In this document: one piece after another, positions 43,031 to 54,900 of the stretch
How the letters are laid out: each line of letters opens with the position of its first letter
Numbering within the stretch: the first letter of the stretch is position 1
Assembly (NCBI RefSeq): GCF_014195545.1
Contig: NZ_JACIBX010000006.1
Span: 124,001-188,000, forward strand
Direction: 5' to 3'
Origin: Limimaricola variabilis
GTDB lineage: Bacteria > Pseudomonadota > Alphaproteobacteria > Rhodobacterales > Rhodobacteraceae
DNA: 64,000 nt
Made by a program: the position numbers and the translations under genes
The notes under the pieces: generated by a model
Seen by the model: only the letters and a program-made list of their open reading frames with translations
The model's database searches: none
What the model was told of the DNA's origin: nothing

Positions 43031-45952
43031 TCACGCCAGCGCCGCGTCGCATCGCGCGCAGACGCCGGGATGCGCATGGGTGCCGACATCGGGCAGGATC
43101 TTCCAGCAGCGCTGACATTTCTCGCCCTCGGCCGCTTCGAACACCACGCCCACACCCTCGACCTCCGGCAGGCGGAACGCCTCGGCCGGGGACGGGTCGC
43201 CGGTCAGGTAGATCGCCGAGGTGATGCACAGATCCTCGAAATTCACGCTCTTGAGCGCGGCCAGCGCCTCCTCGTCGCGGACATGCACCACCGGCGCCGC
43301 CTCGAGCGAGGCGCCGATCACCTTGTCGCGCCGCGCCACTTCGAGCGCCGCCGTCACCACGCGCCGCACCTTGCGGATCGCGGTCCACTTCGCCGCCAGA
43401 GCCTCGTCGCGCCAGGATTGCGGCGTCTCGGGGATGTCGGTGAGATGCACCGAGGCGTCGTCGCCCGGGTGCCGCTCCAGCCAGACCTCTTCCATCGTGA
43501 AGACGAGGATCGGCGCGAGCCAGGTCGTCAGCCGGTGGAACAGCAGGTCGAGCACAGTGCGCGCGGCGCGGCGGCGCGCGGTGTCGCCGTCGCAGTAGAG
43601 CGCGTCCTTGCGGATGTCGAAATAGAAGGCCGACAGCTCCACGGTCGCGAAGGTGAAGACCGACTGGAACACGCCCTGGAAGTCATAGGCGTCGTAGCCC
43701 TCGCGCACGGTCTGGTCGAGTTCGGCGAGGCGGTGCAGCACCCAGCGCTCCAGCTCGGGCATCTCGGATGCGTCGACCCGGTCCGCTTCGGTGAAGTCCG
43801 CCAGCGATCCCAGCAGGAAGCGCATTGTGTTGCGCAGCCGGCGGTAGCCGTCGGCGGTGCCCTTCAGGATCTCCGGCCCGATCCGCAGGTCGGCGGTGTA
43901 GTCCGACTGCGCCACCCAGAGCCGCAGGATGTCCGCGCCGTACTGCTTGGTCACGTCGGCGGGGCTGACGGTGTTGCCCAAAGACTTGGACATCTTCATG
44001 CCCTTCTCGTCGAGCGTGAAGCCATGCGTCAGCACGCCGCGATAGGGCGCGCGCCCCTTGGTGCCGCAGGATTGCAGCATCGAGGAGTGGAACCAGCCGC
44101 GATGCTGGTCGGTGCCCTCAAGGTAGAGATCGGCCAGACCGTCCTCGGAGCCGTCCTCGCGGTCGCGCAGCACGAAGGCATGGGTCGAGCCGGAATCGAA
44201 CCAGACGTCGAGGATGTCGAAGACCTGCTCGTAGTCATCGGGGTTCACGGCGTCGCCGAGGAAACGCTCCTTGGCGCCATCCTTGTACCACGCATCCGCG
44301 CCCTCGGCCTCGAAGGCCTCGAGGATGCGGGCGTTCACCGCCTCGTCGCGCAGCAGGAAGTCGGGATCGGTGGGGCGGGCCCCCTTCTTCACGAAGCAGG
44401 TCAACGGCACGCCCCAGGCGCGCTGGCGCGACAGCACCCAATCGGGCCGCTGTTCGATCATCGAATGCAGCCGGTTGCGCCCGGTCTTCGGCGTCCAGGT
44501 CACCAGCTCGTCGATCGAGGTCAGCGCCCGCTCGCGGATGGTCTTGCCGTACTGGTCCTGCCCGTCGCCGACCTCGCGGTCGATCGCCGCGAACCATTGC
44601 GGCGTGTTGCGGAAGATCAGCGGCGCCTTGGAGCGCCAGCTATGCGGGTAGGAGTGCTTGATCTTGCCACGCGCGAAGAGCTTGCCCGACTGCGCCAGCG
44701 CGTCGATGACGGCCGCGTTCGCGTCGCCCTCCTTGCCGTTGGGCTTGAGGATGCGCTTGCCGCCGAACAGCGGCAGATCGGCGCGGAAGGAGCCATCCTC
44801 CTCCACGTTGTAGGTGATGACCTCCGCCAGCATGCCGGCGTCGCGGTAGAGCTCGAACTCGTCCATGCCGTGGCTCGGCGCGCAATGCACGAAGCCGGTG
44901 CCGTCCTCGTCGGTGACGAAGGGCGCAGCGCGGAAGTCGCGCGGCTGATCCCACTCGCCCATCCCCCCTTCGATCCCGGCAAAGGGATGCGCGACCGACA
45001 GCCCGTCGAGCGACGGCGCATCGCCGATCCGCTCCCAGCCGTCGACGCGGGCCTTGTCGAGGCAACCCTCGGCCAGCTTGTCGGCGAGCAGCAGCTTGTC
45101 GCCGGTCTTGACCCAGTTGTCCTCGGGCGCGCCGGTAATCTGGTAGACGCCGTAGGAGATGTCGGGGTGATAGACGACGCCCTTGTTCGAGGGGATGGTC
45201 CAAGGCGTGGTGGTCCAGATCACCACGTCGGCGCCTTGCAGCAGCGGGTCGTCGGAGCCCAGCACCGGGAAACGCACCCAGATTGTGAAGCTTTCCTTGT
45301 CGTGATACTCGACCTCGGCCTCGGCCAGCGCGGTCTTCTCGATGGGCGACCACATCACAGGCTTGGAGCCCTGGTAAAGCACGCCGTTCATCAGGAACTT
45401 CTGGAATTCCTCGGCGATCACCCGCTCGGCGTGGAAGTCCATGGTTAAGTAGGGCTTCTCCCACTTGCCGGTGATGCCGAGCCGCTTGAACTCCTCGCGC
45501 TGGATCTCGACCCAGCCCTCGGCGAACTTCCGGCATTCCTGCCGGAAGTCGATCACGTCGACCTTGTCCTTGTCCTGGCCCTTCTTGCGGTACTGCTCCT
45601 CGATCTTCCACTCGATCGGCAGGCCGTGGCAGTCCCAGCCGGGGATGTAGCGCGCGTCGCGGCCCATCATCTGCTGCGAGCGGACCACCATGTCCTTGAG
45701 GATCTTGTTGAGCGCGTGGCCGATATGCAGGTTGCCGTTCGCATAGGGCGGGCCGTCATGCAGGGTGAAGGGCTTGCGGCCCTCGGCCTTCTCGCGCAGC
45801 CGGTCATAGACCCCGATCTCCTCCCAGCGGGCAAGCCATTCGGGCTCGCGCTTGGGCAGGCCCGCGCGCATCGGGAACTCGGTGCGCGGCAGGTTCAGGG
45901 TGTCCTTGTAGTCGGGGGTCTCGGTCTGGGTCTCGGGCGTATCGGCGCACAT
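43031..45952 (-). CDS. ileS: Isoleucyl-tRNA synthetase
   Basis: 973 residues, class Ia synthetase. HIGH motif HIGH at residues 76-79 ([13 protein letters not shown]), [14 protein letters not shown], the CP1 editing domain, then the KMSKS loop KMSKSLGN at about 653-657. The C-terminal zinc module [23 protein letters not shown] is intact. It charges tRNA-Ile. No T-box leader is evident; the 244-nt gap before the globin gene holds no recognisable structure. Confidence 0.97.
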   Translation of the reverse strand: MCADTPETQTETPDYKDTLNLPRTEFPMRAGLPKREPEWLARWEEIGVYDRLREKAEGRKPFTLHDGPPYANGNLHIGHALNKILKDMVVRSQQMMGRDARYIPGWDCHGLPIEWKIEEQYRKKGQDKDKVDVIDFRQECRKFAEGWVEIQREEFKRLGITGKWEKPYLTMDFHAERVIAEEFQKFLMNGVLYQGSKPVMWSPIEKTALAEAEVEYHDKESFTIWVRFPVLGSDDPLLQGADVVIWTTTPWTIPSNKGVVYHPDISYGVYQITGAPEDNWVKTGDKLLLADKLAEGCLDKARVDGWERIGDAPSLDGLSVAHPFAGIEGGMGEWDQPRDFRAAPFVTDEDGTGFVHCAPSHGMDEFELYRDAGMLAEVITYNVEEDGSFRADLPLFGGKRILKPNGKEGDANAAVIDALAQSGKLFARGKIKHSYPHSWRSKAPLIFRNTPQWFAAIDREVGDGQDQYGKTIRERALTSIDELVTWTPKTGRNRLHSMIEQRPDWVLSRQRAWGVPLTCFVKKGARPTDPDFLLRDEAVNARILEAFEAEGADAWYKDGAKERFLGDAVNPDDYEQVFDILDVWFDSGSTHAFVLRDREDGSEDGLADLYLEGTDQHRGWFHSSMLQSCGTKGRAPYRGVLTHGFTLDEKGMKMSKSLGNTVSPADVTKQYGADILRLWVAQSDYTADLRIGPEILKGTADGYRRLRNTMRFLLGSLADFTEADRVDASEMPELERWVLHRLAELDQTVREGYDAYDFQGVFQSVFTFATVELSAFYFDIRKDALYCDGDTARRRAARTVLDLLFHRLTTWLAPILVFTMEEVWLERHPGDDASVHLTDIPETPQSWRDEALAAKWTAIRKVRRVVTAALEVARRDKVIGASLEAAPVVHVRDEEALAALKSVNFEDLCITSAIYLTGDPSPAEAFRLPEVEGVGVVFEAAEGEKCQRCWKILPDVGTHAHPGVCARCDAALA

Positions 45953-46196
45953 CGCTGTTCGGTCCTGTCGAAGTCCGGTCGTGTCGGAATGTCTGATGAA
46001 GGGCGGCGCGGCGTCAGCTCATGCGCCTTGTCCCGGCGGCCCTGATCCTCAGAGCGCCGGGCCGGTAATTCGCGTGATATGGGCGCGAAGGGCCGTCATG
46101 CCCGCGCTTATAGGTGCGCGCGGATCGGGGGTAAAGCGTCCGCCCCCTCGCGGCGCGGCGCGGGTCGCGCTATGCAGAGCGACGAGAGGAGCCGCC

Positions 46197-46598
46197 ATGC
46201 CCGAGCCGCGTATCGAGGTCACGCCCGAGGAGATCGCCCGCGTCGTCGCGGCGTTCTATGCGAGGGTGCGCGCCCATCCGGGGCTCGGTCCGGTATTCGC
46301 CCGCCACGTGACCGATTGGCCCGCCCACGAAGCGCTGGTGGCCGCCTTCTGGGAGAGCGCGATCCTTGGCCGGCCGGGCTATCGCGGCAGCCCGCTCAAG
46401 GTGCATCGCGACGCCCGCGACGTGCGCCCCGGCATGTTCAGCCTCTGGCTCGCGCTGTTCGACATGACCCTGCGCGAGGAGTTGCCGGCCGAGACCGCCG
46501 AGGCTTGGTCGGTGCTGGCGCATCGGATCGGCCGCACCCTGCGCGCCGGTGTCACCGAGCGCGAAACCCATGCGGGCGGGGTGCCGAAGCTGATCTGA
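46197..46598 (+). CDS. Group III truncated haemoglobin
   Basis: 133 residues, 2-on-2 globin fold: EIARVVAAFYARVRAHPGLGPVFARHVTDWPAHEALVAAFWESAILGRPGYRGSPLKVHRDA and MFSLWLALFDMTLREEL. The proximal region contains the haem-binding KVH, the F-helix His, and the YxxFW-like pattern of group III (trHbP). Likely an O2/NO/redox-related haem protein in the cytosol. GAGAGGA precedes the ATG. Divergent from ileS, convergent with the ycjF-like gene (17 nt). Confidence 0.85.
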   Translation: MPEPRIEVTPEEIARVVAAFYARVRAHPGLGPVFARHVTDWPAHEALVAAFWESAILGRPGYRGSPLKVHRDARDVRPGMFSLWLALFDMTLREELPAETAEAWSVLAHRIGRTLRAGVTERETHAGGVPKLI

Positions 46599-46615
46599 GC
46601 GGGCGACGCCCCGCC

Positions 46616-47626
46616 TCAGCCCTTGCGCGACCCGAACAGCCCGGTGAGCGCGCGCGCCACCAACCCCGAGACCGACGGCCGCTCCACCGCGCGGAAGGGC
46701 AGCGGGCGGCAGACCTCGATCGCGGCCACGCCCACCCGTGCGGTCAGCGCGCCGTTGACCACCCCCTCGCCGAAGCGGCGCGAGACGCGGCTGAGCACGC
46801 CGCCCCCCGCGACCGAGCCTACGAGGTCGTCGCCCACCGCCACGGCGCCGGTGGCCACCAGATGGGTGAAGACCGACCGCGTCAGCCGCCAGGCGCCCAG
46901 CGTGCCCGACCGGCCGCCATAGATCTCCGCCACCCGCCGGATCATCCGCAGGTTCGAGGTCAGCGCTGCCGTCACGTCGGCCAGCGCCAGCGGCACGACC
47001 GCCGTCACCGTCGCCACCTGTCGCGCCGCCGCCTCGACCTCGCGCAGCGCCGCCTGGTCGAGCGGCGCCAGCAGCTCGCGCTCCGCCAGCCCCAGCACGC
47101 CGTCGGCATCGAACAGCTCCGCGTCGCGCGCCTTCACCCGCGCCAGGCCGGACGCCAGCTCATCGCGCCCGGCATAGAGCGAGATCATCTGCGCCGAGAC
47201 CGCCCGTGCCAGCGCGAGGTCCTGCGCGCCCAGCGCCGCGCCCGCATCCCTCTGGATATGGTCGAGCCGCGCCAGCCGCCGGAAGGCCCAGGCCTCCTTG
47301 ATCGCGATCGCCAGCAGCAGGGCGATCACGAGCGCCACGAGCACCGTGGCGATCGCCCCCAGAAGCGGGTTCGCCGCCAGTAGCCCCGCCACCCAGCTCC
47401 AGGCCGCGACCGAGAGCATGAAACCCACCAGCGTGGCCAGTACGGCGAAGAACCAGCGCGCCAGCCGCGAGCGCGGCCGCGCCGCCATGACCGCCACGCG
47501 GGTCATCGCGGCGCTGTGCGGCAGTCCCGGCTCGGGCACCGGGGGCGCGGTGGCGGGCGTGATCTCGGGAGCGGCCTCCTCCTCGAGGTCGATCACCACC
47601 GGCCCGCGCCGCTTTTCGTCGCTCAT
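46616..47626 (-). CDS. YcjF / DUF697-type membrane protein (TIGR01620)
   Basis: 336 residues. A disordered acidic N-terminus (VVIDLEEEAAPEITPATAPPVPEPG), then two hydrophobic helices (FFAVLATLVGFMLSVAAWSWVAGLL and LLGAIATVLVALVIALLLAIAI), helices rich in Arg/Ala, and the conserved C-terminal NLRMIRRVAEIYGGRSGTLGAWRLTRSVFTHL and GVLSRVSRRFGEGVVNGALTARVGVAAIEVCRPLPF. Always paired with YcjX; a stress-related (phage-shock, heat-shock linked in E. coli) function is poorly defined. It starts 10 nt after ycjX. Confidence 0.88.
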   Translation of the reverse strand: MSDEKRRGPVVIDLEEEAAPEITPATAPPVPEPGLPHSAAMTRVAVMAARPRSRLARWFFAVLATLVGFMLSVAAWSWVAGLLAANPLLGAIATVLVALVIALLLAIAIKEAWAFRRLARLDHIQRDAGAALGAQDLALARAVSAQMISLYAGRDELASGLARVKARDAELFDADGVLGLAERELLAPLDQAALREVEAAARQVATVTAVVPLALADVTAALTSNLRMIRRVAEIYGGRSGTLGAWRLTRSVFTHLVATGAVAVGDDLVGSVAGGGVLSRVSRRFGEGVVNGALTARVGVAAIEVCRPLPFRAVERPSVSGLVARALTGLFGSRKG

Positions 47627-47636
47627 GCCTGCCTCC

Positions 47637-49055
47637 TCACAGCCGGTCGCCCAGCAGAAACTCCGCCGCCCGGTCGAGCCGGATATGCGGCGGCCCCTCG
47701 CCCGGGCGCAGCTTCAGCCGCGCCGGGGCGAAGTTCATCACGGAATAATCCCCGTCGAGCCAGCGCTCCGCTCCCGCCCGCGCCGGGGCCAGAAGCTGCG
47801 ACGGGTCGTCCGGCAGGGCGCCGGCATGCAGCGCCGCCTGGCGCCCGGTTTCCTGGAGCCTGCCGCGCACCACGTCGATCTCCTCGCCGCCATGGCTGAT
47901 CCGGTCCTCGACCGTGGTACGCAGCGCCGCGATCGACATGGCCTGGGTCTTGGCCCCGGCGAAATCGGCGCGGTCGCGCGCGTCGCGCAGCAGCGCCTCG
48001 GTGATCGCGGCGAGCTTGGCGTGTTCGGTATGGTGCAGGTGGTCCGCCTTGGTCGCGGCGAACAGGATGCGGTCGATCCGCCGCCCTTGGAAGATGCGGC
48101 TGAGAAACGCGTTCCGGCCGGGGCGGAAGGCGCGCAGGATGTCGGCCATCGCCGCGCGCAGATCCTCGACCGCCTGCGGCCCGGCATGGATCGCCGAGAG
48201 CACGTCGACCAGCACCACCTGCCGGTCGATCCGCGCGAAGTGATCGCGGAAGAACGGCTTCACCACCTCGCGCTTGTAGGCCTCGTATCGCCGCTCCATC
48301 TCGCGGCCCAGGCTGCCCTTCGCGCCTGCCTCTCCCGGCAGCGGCGCGAAGGTCAGCACCGGCGAGCCCTCGAGATCGCCCGGCAGCAGGAACCGCCCCG
48401 GGGTGCAATCGGAATACCCCGCCTCCCGCGCCGCCACGAGATAGGCAGTGAAGGCCCGCGCCAGCGCCTTGGCACGCGGCTCCTCCAGCGGGGCCGCCGG
48501 GTCGGCCTCGGCCAGCGCCGCCATGAAACCCGCCGCCTCGGGGATCGTCGCGGCGCGCCGCTCGACCCGGCCCCGCGCCTCGCGTGACCACTCGGCGTAA
48601 CTCTTCTCGATCAGGCCGAGATCGAGCAGCCATTCGCCGGGATAGTCGACGATGTCGAGATGCACGGTCCTCGGCCCCTGCACCCCCGCCAGCAGCCCGC
48701 CCTGCCGCACGCGCAGCGACAATCGCAGCGCGCTGGTGCGGCGCGTGCCTTCGGGCCAGCTCGGCTCGGGTGCCAGCAGCCGGGCGAGGTGATCCTCATA
48801 GGCGAAGCGCGCCACCGTGTCGTCGGGCTGCGGTCGCAGCACCGCCGCCTCGATCCGCGCGCCGGTCGCGAATTGCGGCATCCGGTCGCGATCCATCAGG
48901 TTGGCGACCAGCGAGGTGATGAACACCGTCTTGCCTGCCCGCGACAGCCCGGTCACGCCGAGCCGGATCGTAGGGTCCGTGAAGGGCGCGATCAGGCGAT
49001 CCGTCACCCCCTCGACCCCGCGCGTGATGCCGTCCGTGATCGCCCCGATGACCAA
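47637..49055 (-). CDS. ycjX: YcjX family stress-associated GTPase-like ATP/GTP-binding protein
   Basis: 472 residues. Opens with [25 protein letters not shown]-loop [23 protein letters not shown]; switch-like [35 protein letters not shown] and [14 protein letters not shown] (a TKxD nucleotide-specificity motif). I favour a TTG start at 49055 because AAGGAG is spaced 7 nt before it; an ATG at 49094 would add 13 residues without a ribosome site. Operon with the ycjF-like gene. Confidence 0.88.
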   Translation of the reverse strand: MVIGAITDGITRGVEGVTDRLIAPFTDPTIRLGVTGLSRAGKTVFITSLVANLMDRDRMPQFATGARIEAAVLRPQPDDTVARFAYEDHLARLLAPEPSWPEGTRRTSALRLSLRVRQGGLLAGVQGPRTVHLDIVDYPGEWLLDLGLIEKSYAEWSREARGRVERRAATIPEAAGFMAALAEADPAAPLEEPRAKALARAFTAYLVAAREAGYSDCTPGRFLLPGDLEGSPVLTFAPLPGEAGAKGSLGREMERRYEAYKREVVKPFFRDHFARIDRQVVLVDVLSAIHAGPQAVEDLRAAMADILRAFRPGRNAFLSRIFQGRRIDRILFAATKADHLHHTEHAKLAAITEALLRDARDRADFAGAKTQAMSIAALRTTVEDRISHGGEEIDVVRGRLQETGRQAALHAGALPDDPSQLLAPARAGAERWLDGDYSVMNFAPARLKLRPGEGPPHIRLDRAAEFLLGDRL

Positions 49056-49211
49056 TGCGCCGCTCCTTGCCCGTCTCGGCGGGAAGATAGGCATGCGCGC
49101 CCGGATTGGACAGGGGCGCGCCCGACGGATGGCAGCGGAGCGTGTGGCCGGGTCCGGGCGGAGGGGATCGCGCGCTTGCCAAGCGGCGGCGCCGAAGCTA
49201 CCCGCAGCGCC

Positions 49212-49985
49212 ATGCCACGCTATGCCCTCAAGGTCGAATATCACGGCGCCCCCTTCTCCGGCTGGCAGCGCCAGGCCGAGCACCCCTCCGTGCAGGGCGC
49301 GATCGAGGCCGCGCTCGCCAAGCTGGAGCGGCGCCCCCACACCATCGCCGCCGCCGGGCGCACCGATGCCGGCGTCCACGGGATCGGCCAAGTCGCGCAT
49401 TGCGACATGGAAAAGGACTGGGACCCGTTCCGCCTCTCCGAGGCGCTGAACTTCCACCTCAAGCCCGAGCCGGTGGCGATCACCGCCTGCGCGCGTGTCG
49501 ACGACGACTTCCACGCGCGGTTCTCGGCCACCTGGCGGCAATACCTGTTCCGGCTGGTGACGCGGCGCGCGCCGCTCACCCATGACCGCGGCCTCGCCTG
49601 GCAGGTGCCGCACCCGCTCGACGCGAAGGCGATGCAGGAAGGGGCCGACCGGCTCCTCGGGCGGCACGACTTCACCACCTTCCGCTCCTCGATCTGCCAG
49701 GCGGACTCGGCGTGGCGGACGCTCGACCGGCTCGACGTCGAGGCGGTCGAGGGCATGAGCGGGCCAGAGATCCGGTTTCACGTGAAGGCGCGTTCCTTCC
49801 TGCACAACCAGGTGCGCAGCTTCGTCGGCACGCTGGAGCGCGTGGGCGCCGGGGCCTGGACGCCCGACGACGTGTCGGCCGCGCTGGAGGCACGCGAGCG
49901 CGCCGCCTGCGGCCCGGTCTGTCCGCCGCACGGGCTCTATCTCGCCGCCGTCGGCTACGGCACGGATCCCTTCGATCACAATTGA
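49212..49985 (+). CDS. truA: tRNA pseudouridine synthase A (TruA)
   Basis: 257 residues. [21 protein letters not shown], catalytic Asp52 in [41 protein letters not shown] and [26 protein letters not shown]. It makes pseudouridine at 38-40 of the tRNA anticodon stem. No strong ribosome site precedes the ATG. Divergent from ycjX, 112 nt before tamA. Confidence 0.96.
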   Translation: MPRYALKVEYHGAPFSGWQRQAEHPSVQGAIEAALAKLERRPHTIAAAGRTDAGVHGIGQVAHCDMEKDWDPFRLSEALNFHLKPEPVAITACARVDDDFHARFSATWRQYLFRLVTRRAPLTHDRGLAWQVPHPLDAKAMQEGADRLLGRHDFTTFRSSICQADSAWRTLDRLDVEAVEGMSGPEIRFHVKARSFLHNQVRSFVGTLERVGAGAWTPDDVSAALEARERAACGPVCPPHGLYLAAVGYGTDPFDHN

Positions 49986-50097
49986 TCATGGTCCGGGAAC
50001 GGGCTGTTGCCTCCCTGTGCCGTTCAGGTAGCAATAGGGCCAAGGCCCGGCCGAGACCGCGCCACGAATAAAGAGCGGTTCGTCGGGAGGACAGAGA

Positions 50098-51927
50098 TTG
50101 CGCAACCATGCCGTGGTGACCGGCCTGTCGGTCTTCGCCCTCTCCACCACCGCTGCCTTCGGCCAGGACATCCGCCTAGAGATCGTCCCCGAAGCCGACC
50201 AGCTCGAAAGCGTGCTCGAGAATTCCTCGCTGCTGATCGCGCTGCAGGATGATGAAAACCCGACGCCGCAGGACTACGTCGCCGCTGCCCGCGCCGATTA
50301 CCGCCGCCTGCTGACCGGCCTCTATTCCGAGGGCTATTACGGCGGTGTGGTCTCGATCCGCGTCGACGGCCAGGAGGCGGCGAACATTCCGCCGCTCGAC
50401 GCGCCCGACCGGATCGGCGAGGTCACGATCCGGGTCGAGCCGGGCCCTCGCTTCCGCTTCGGCCGCACCGAGATCGCGCCGCTGGCCCCCGACACCGAGC
50501 TGCCGGAGGATTTCGCGCCCGGCAAGGTCGCCCGCGCCGAAGAGGTCCGCGCCGCCGCCCGCGCCGGGGTCGAAGCCTGGGAGGCGGTGGGCTTTGCCAA
50601 GGCCGAAGTCGCCGGGCAGGAGATCGTCGCCGACCATCCGAACGAGCGGCTGGACGCCGCCGTGACCTTGGCGCCGGGGCCGCGGCTGCGGTTCGGCACG
50701 CTCACGGTGACCGGCAACGAGGATGTGCGCGAGGAACGGATCCGCGCCATCGCCGAGCTTCCGGTCGGCCGGACCTACAATCCCGAGGATCTCAAATTCG
50801 CGGCGACCCGGCTGCGTCGCACCGGCGCCTTCGATTCGGTCGCCTTCATCGAAAGCGACGAGATCGGTCCCGACAATACCCTGCCCTTCGAGCTGACGGT
50901 CTCCGAGTCGCTGCCGCGCCGGATCGGCTTCGGCGCCGAGATCTCGACCGTCGAAGGGCTCGGGCTGTCGGCCTTCTGGCTGCACCGCAACCTGCTCGGC
51001 GGGGCCGAGCGGCTGCGCGTCGAGGGCGAGATCTCGGGCATCGAAGGCGAGGTGCCGGGCATCACCGGCTCGGGCGGCGCGGACTACCGTCTCGCGACCA
51101 GTTTCAACCGCCCCGCCACCTTCCGCGCCGATACCGACCTCTTCGCCGAGACCGAGCTAAAGCGCGAAGACGAGATCGACTACAAGCTCGACCAGTTCAG
51201 CGCCGAGATCGGCCTGTCGCGCTATGTCAACGAACGCTTCAGCCACTCCGCGGCGGTGGGCATCATCACCGCGCGCGAGGAGACCGAGGCCCGGACCCGC
51301 GACTACACGCTGCTGACCCTGCCGCTCGACGCCACCTATGACCGCCGCGACGTGCAGCTCGACGCCAAGAACGGCTTCTTCGTCGATGCCGAGGTCACGC
51401 CCTTCCTCGGGGTTGCCGGCGCCGATGACGGGCTGCGGCTCTATCTCGACACCCGCGCCTATCGCAGCTTCGGCGAGACCGAGCGGCTGACGCTGGCCGC
51501 GCGCGGCCAGTTCGGTTCGGTCCTGGCCTCCGACCTCGCAGAGACCCCGGCGGATTTCCTGTTCTATTCGGGCGGCGGCGGCACCGTGCGCGGCCAAGAT
51601 TACCAGTCGCTGGGCGTCACCTATATGGACGATTTCGGCGACGGGCCGGTGACGGCACGATCCGGCGGCAAGAGCTTTGTCGGCGGCCAGTTCGAGGGCC
51701 GCTTCCAGGTAACCGACAAGCTCGGCGCCGTCGGCTTCTATGACATCGGCTATGTCGAGGCCGAAGGCATCCCCGATGGCGACGGCGACTATCAGGCCGG
51801 CGCCGGGGCCGGCATCCGCTACACCACCCCGATCGGGCCGGTCCGGCTCGACCTCGCCACGCCGGTCACGGGTGACGACGCCTATGAGAGCGTCCACGTC
51901 TATATCGGAATAGGACAGTCGTTTTGA
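50098..51927 (+). CDS. tamA: Translocation and assembly module outer-membrane protein TamA
   Basis: 609 residues, Omp85/BamA superfamily. A TTG start (GGGAGG 9 nt upstream) gives a clean signal peptide MRNHAVVTGLSVFALSTTAAFG|QD. POTRA-like repeats span about 25-265 (EVTIRVEPGPRFRFGRTEIAPL; LTVTGNEDVREERIRAIAELPVGRTYNPEDL), followed by the beta-barrel with NLLGGAERL, YDRRDVQLDAKNGFFVDAEV and GGGGTVRGQDYQSLG (lid-lock-like VRG motif), ending in Phe (IGIGQSF), the barrel sorting signal. With TamB it aids outer-membrane assembly and lipid transport. Overlaps tamB by 4 nt (TTGA). Confidence 0.92.
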   Translation: MRNHAVVTGLSVFALSTTAAFGQDIRLEIVPEADQLESVLENSSLLIALQDDENPTPQDYVAAARADYRRLLTGLYSEGYYGGVVSIRVDGQEAANIPPLDAPDRIGEVTIRVEPGPRFRFGRTEIAPLAPDTELPEDFAPGKVARAEEVRAAARAGVEAWEAVGFAKAEVAGQEIVADHPNERLDAAVTLAPGPRLRFGTLTVTGNEDVREERIRAIAELPVGRTYNPEDLKFAATRLRRTGAFDSVAFIESDEIGPDNTLPFELTVSESLPRRIGFGAEISTVEGLGLSAFWLHRNLLGGAERLRVEGEISGIEGEVPGITGSGGADYRLATSFNRPATFRADTDLFAETELKREDEIDYKLDQFSAEIGLSRYVNERFSHSAAVGIITAREETEARTRDYTLLTLPLDATYDRRDVQLDAKNGFFVDAEVTPFLGVAGADDGLRLYLDTRAYRSFGETERLTLAARGQFGSVLASDLAETPADFLFYSGGGGTVRGQDYQSLGVTYMDDFGDGPVTARSGGKSFVGGQFEGRFQVTDKLGAVGFYDIGYVEAEGIPDGDGDYQAGAGAGIRYTTPIGPVRLDLATPVTGDDAYESVHVYIGIGQSF

Positions 51928-54900
51928 AACAGCTCTCCCGCGCCGCCGCCATCTCGATCGCCACCGTCGCGCCGACCATGCTCCCCGCGCAGGAGGAGCA
52001 GGCCGAGCGTGACCGCGGCTTTCTCACCGGCCTGATCGAGGACAACCTCTCGGGCGCCGGGCGCGAGGTGATCATCACCGGCTTCAAGGGCGCGCTCAGC
52101 TCCGCCGCCTCGATCGAGGTGATGACCATCGCCGACGAAGACGGCGTCTGGCTCCGGGCCGAGAACCTCGTGCTCGACTGGAACCGCTCGGCGCTGTTGC
52201 GCGGACGGCTCGAGGTCGAGGAGCTGTCGGCCGAACTGATCGAGCTGACCCGTCCGCCGCAGGCCGGGCCGGGCGAGCCGCCCGCCGCCGAGGCCACGCC
52301 CTTTTCGCTGCCCGAACTGCCGGTCTCGATCCGGCTCGACGAGCTCAGCGTCGACCGGCTGGTGCTGGGCGAAGCCTTTCTCGACGAGGAAGTCGCGCTC
52401 AGCCTGCAGGGCTCGGCGCAGCTCGCCGATGGCGAGGGCGAGGCGCGGCTCACCGCCGAACGGCTGGGCGACCGCGCCGGCCGGTTCGAGCTGTCGGGCA
52501 GCTATTCCAACGAGAGCCGCCTGCTCGACCTGACGCTGGCGCTCGAGGAGGCCGAGGGCGGCATCGCGGCGCGCGCGCTCGACCTGCCGGGGCGGCCCTC
52601 GGTGGCGCTCCGGGTCGAGGGCACCGGCCCGATCGACGATTTCGACGCCGCCATCTCGCTCGCCACCGCGGGCCAGCCGCGCATCGACGGCCGCTTCGCG
52701 CTCGACCGTGGCGAGGCCCCCGAGGGCGGCCCCGCGCCGCTGGCCTTCTCGCTCGACGTCAACGGCGACGTGACACCGCTCATCGCGCCCGACTACGCCG
52801 ATTTCTTCGGCTCCGATGTCGGGCTGCGGGTCACGGGATCGCGCGACGAATCCGGCGCGCTGGCGCTGTCGGACCTGTCCATCGAGGCCCAGGCGCTGAG
52901 CCTCGACGGATCGGCGCGGATCGGCGCCGATGGCTGGCCCGAGAGCTTCGACCTGACCGGCGAGATCGCCAGCGATGACGGCGCCCCCGTCACCCTGCCC
53001 GTGGCCGGGGGAGAGACCCGCCTCGGGCGCGCCAGCCTCGCGCTGCAGTTCGATGCCTCGGTCGGCGACCAGTGGGTGCTCGATCTCACGGCGCAGGATT
53101 TCGCCCGCCCCGGGCTGACCATCCCGCAGTTCACCGTTCAGGGCGGCGGCGTCATCGTCCGCGAAAGCGACGCGGCGCCGAGCCTGTTCACCGCCGATGT
53201 CGACTACACCGCGCGCGGGCTGCGCTTCGACGACGAAGGTCTGGCCGAGGCGCTGGGCGAGCAGATCGCCGGCGAAATCGTGCTCGAGCGCGACGGCGAG
53301 GGCCCGATCTCCATCGACCGCGTCACCCTCGCCGGGCCGGGAATCGCGCTCAACGCCCAAGGCACGGTCGCCGGGTCGGAGAACGGCTTCGAGACCGACA
53401 CCACGCTCAGCCTCGCGGCCGAGCGGCTGGAGCGGTTCTCGGAGCTGACCGGGCTCGACCTCGCCGGCGCCGCCGGTCTCGAGATCGACAGCACGATCCG
53501 CCCGCTCGACGGCATCTTCGACCTGAGCCTCTCCGGCAGCACCCAGGATCTCGCGCTCGGGATCGAGCCGCTCGACCCCTATATCGACGGCACCGGCGAC
53601 ATCGCCATCGAGGCGGCGCGCGACGAGACCGGCACCCGGATCGAGACGCTGCGCATCGCCACGCCGCAGATGACCGCCACGGCGCAGGCCGACATCACCT
53701 CGGGCGCGTCGACCGCGACCTTCGACATCGCGGTCGAGAATGCCGGTTTGGCGCTCGACGGCGTCGAGGGTCCGGCACGGCTCACCGGCACGGCCGAGCG
53801 CGACGCCGCCGGCGTCAGCCGCGCCGACGTGGTGGCCGAACTGCCCAATGGCCGGGCCGAGATCGACGCCACCCAGGCGGCCGAAGCCGATGGCGGACGG
53901 ATCACGCTCGACGTGAATGCCGCGCTCGACGACGTGGCCCCCTTCTCGACCATCGCCGGACGCGACCTCGCGGGCGCCGCCAGCTTCACCGCCAACGGCA
54001 CGGTGATGCCCGACGCCTCGACCTTCGACCTGGAGATCGACGCCCGGACCACCGATCTGGTCACCGGCATCGCCCAGGCCGACCCGCTGTTGCGGGGCGA
54101 GGTGGCCCTGTCGGGCCGGGCGATCCGCTCGGGCCCCGAAAGCTTCCGGGTCGAGAATCTCGACCTCGCCTCCCCCTCGCTCGCCGCGACCGGCCGGGCC
54201 GAGCTGAACGGCGAAACCGCGCTGTTCGATATCGAGGCGCGCTCCTCCGATCTTACGCCTTTGGGCGAGGCCATCGACCGGCCGCTTTCCGGCGCGGTCG
54301 ATCTGTCGGCCGAGGGCAGCATCCGAACCGACCTGACCGAGGCCGACATCACCCTCGACGCCGCGGCCACCGACCTCGTCACCGGCATCGCCCAGGCGGA
54401 CCCGCTGCTTCAGGGCCGGGTCGAGATCGCGGGCCATGCGGTGCGCAGCGGCGCGGACGCCTTCTCGGTCGAGGATCTGGTGCTCTCGGCGCCGTGGATC
54501 CGCGCCTCGGGCGACGCCGCGCTCGACGGGACCACAGCCACTTTCGACATCGAGGCCGACGCCTCGGATCTCGCGCCCCTGGGGGCCGCGTTCGACCGCC
54601 CGATCTCGGGTGCGGCGCGGATCACCGCCCAAGGCAGCGCCGAGACCGATCTTTCCGGCCTCGACGCCAGCTTCGACGCGGTCACTGTAGACCTCGCCAC
54701 CGGCATCTCGCAGGTCGATCCGCTGCTCGAGGGCCGGGTCACGCTGTCGGGCAGCGCCACGCGTACCGGTCCGGACAGCTTTGCGGTGCAGGCACTGCGG
54801 CTCGATGGTCCGGCCGTCGCGGCGCAGGGCGACGCCACCGTGACCGATGGCGCGGCCGAGTTCGACCTCGAGATCGAGGCGCGCGATCTCGCCGCCGTCG

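Noticed and set aside
42812..45448. An 878-codon plus-strand open frame opposite ileS
   Set aside because: It is the mirror of ileS, whose HIGH, KMSKS and zinc motifs are all intact; the plus-strand product has no recognisable domain.
45953..46196. T-box or other leader upstream of ileS
   Set aside because: No T-box sequence or specifier stem is visible, and T-boxes are essentially absent from alphaproteobacteria.
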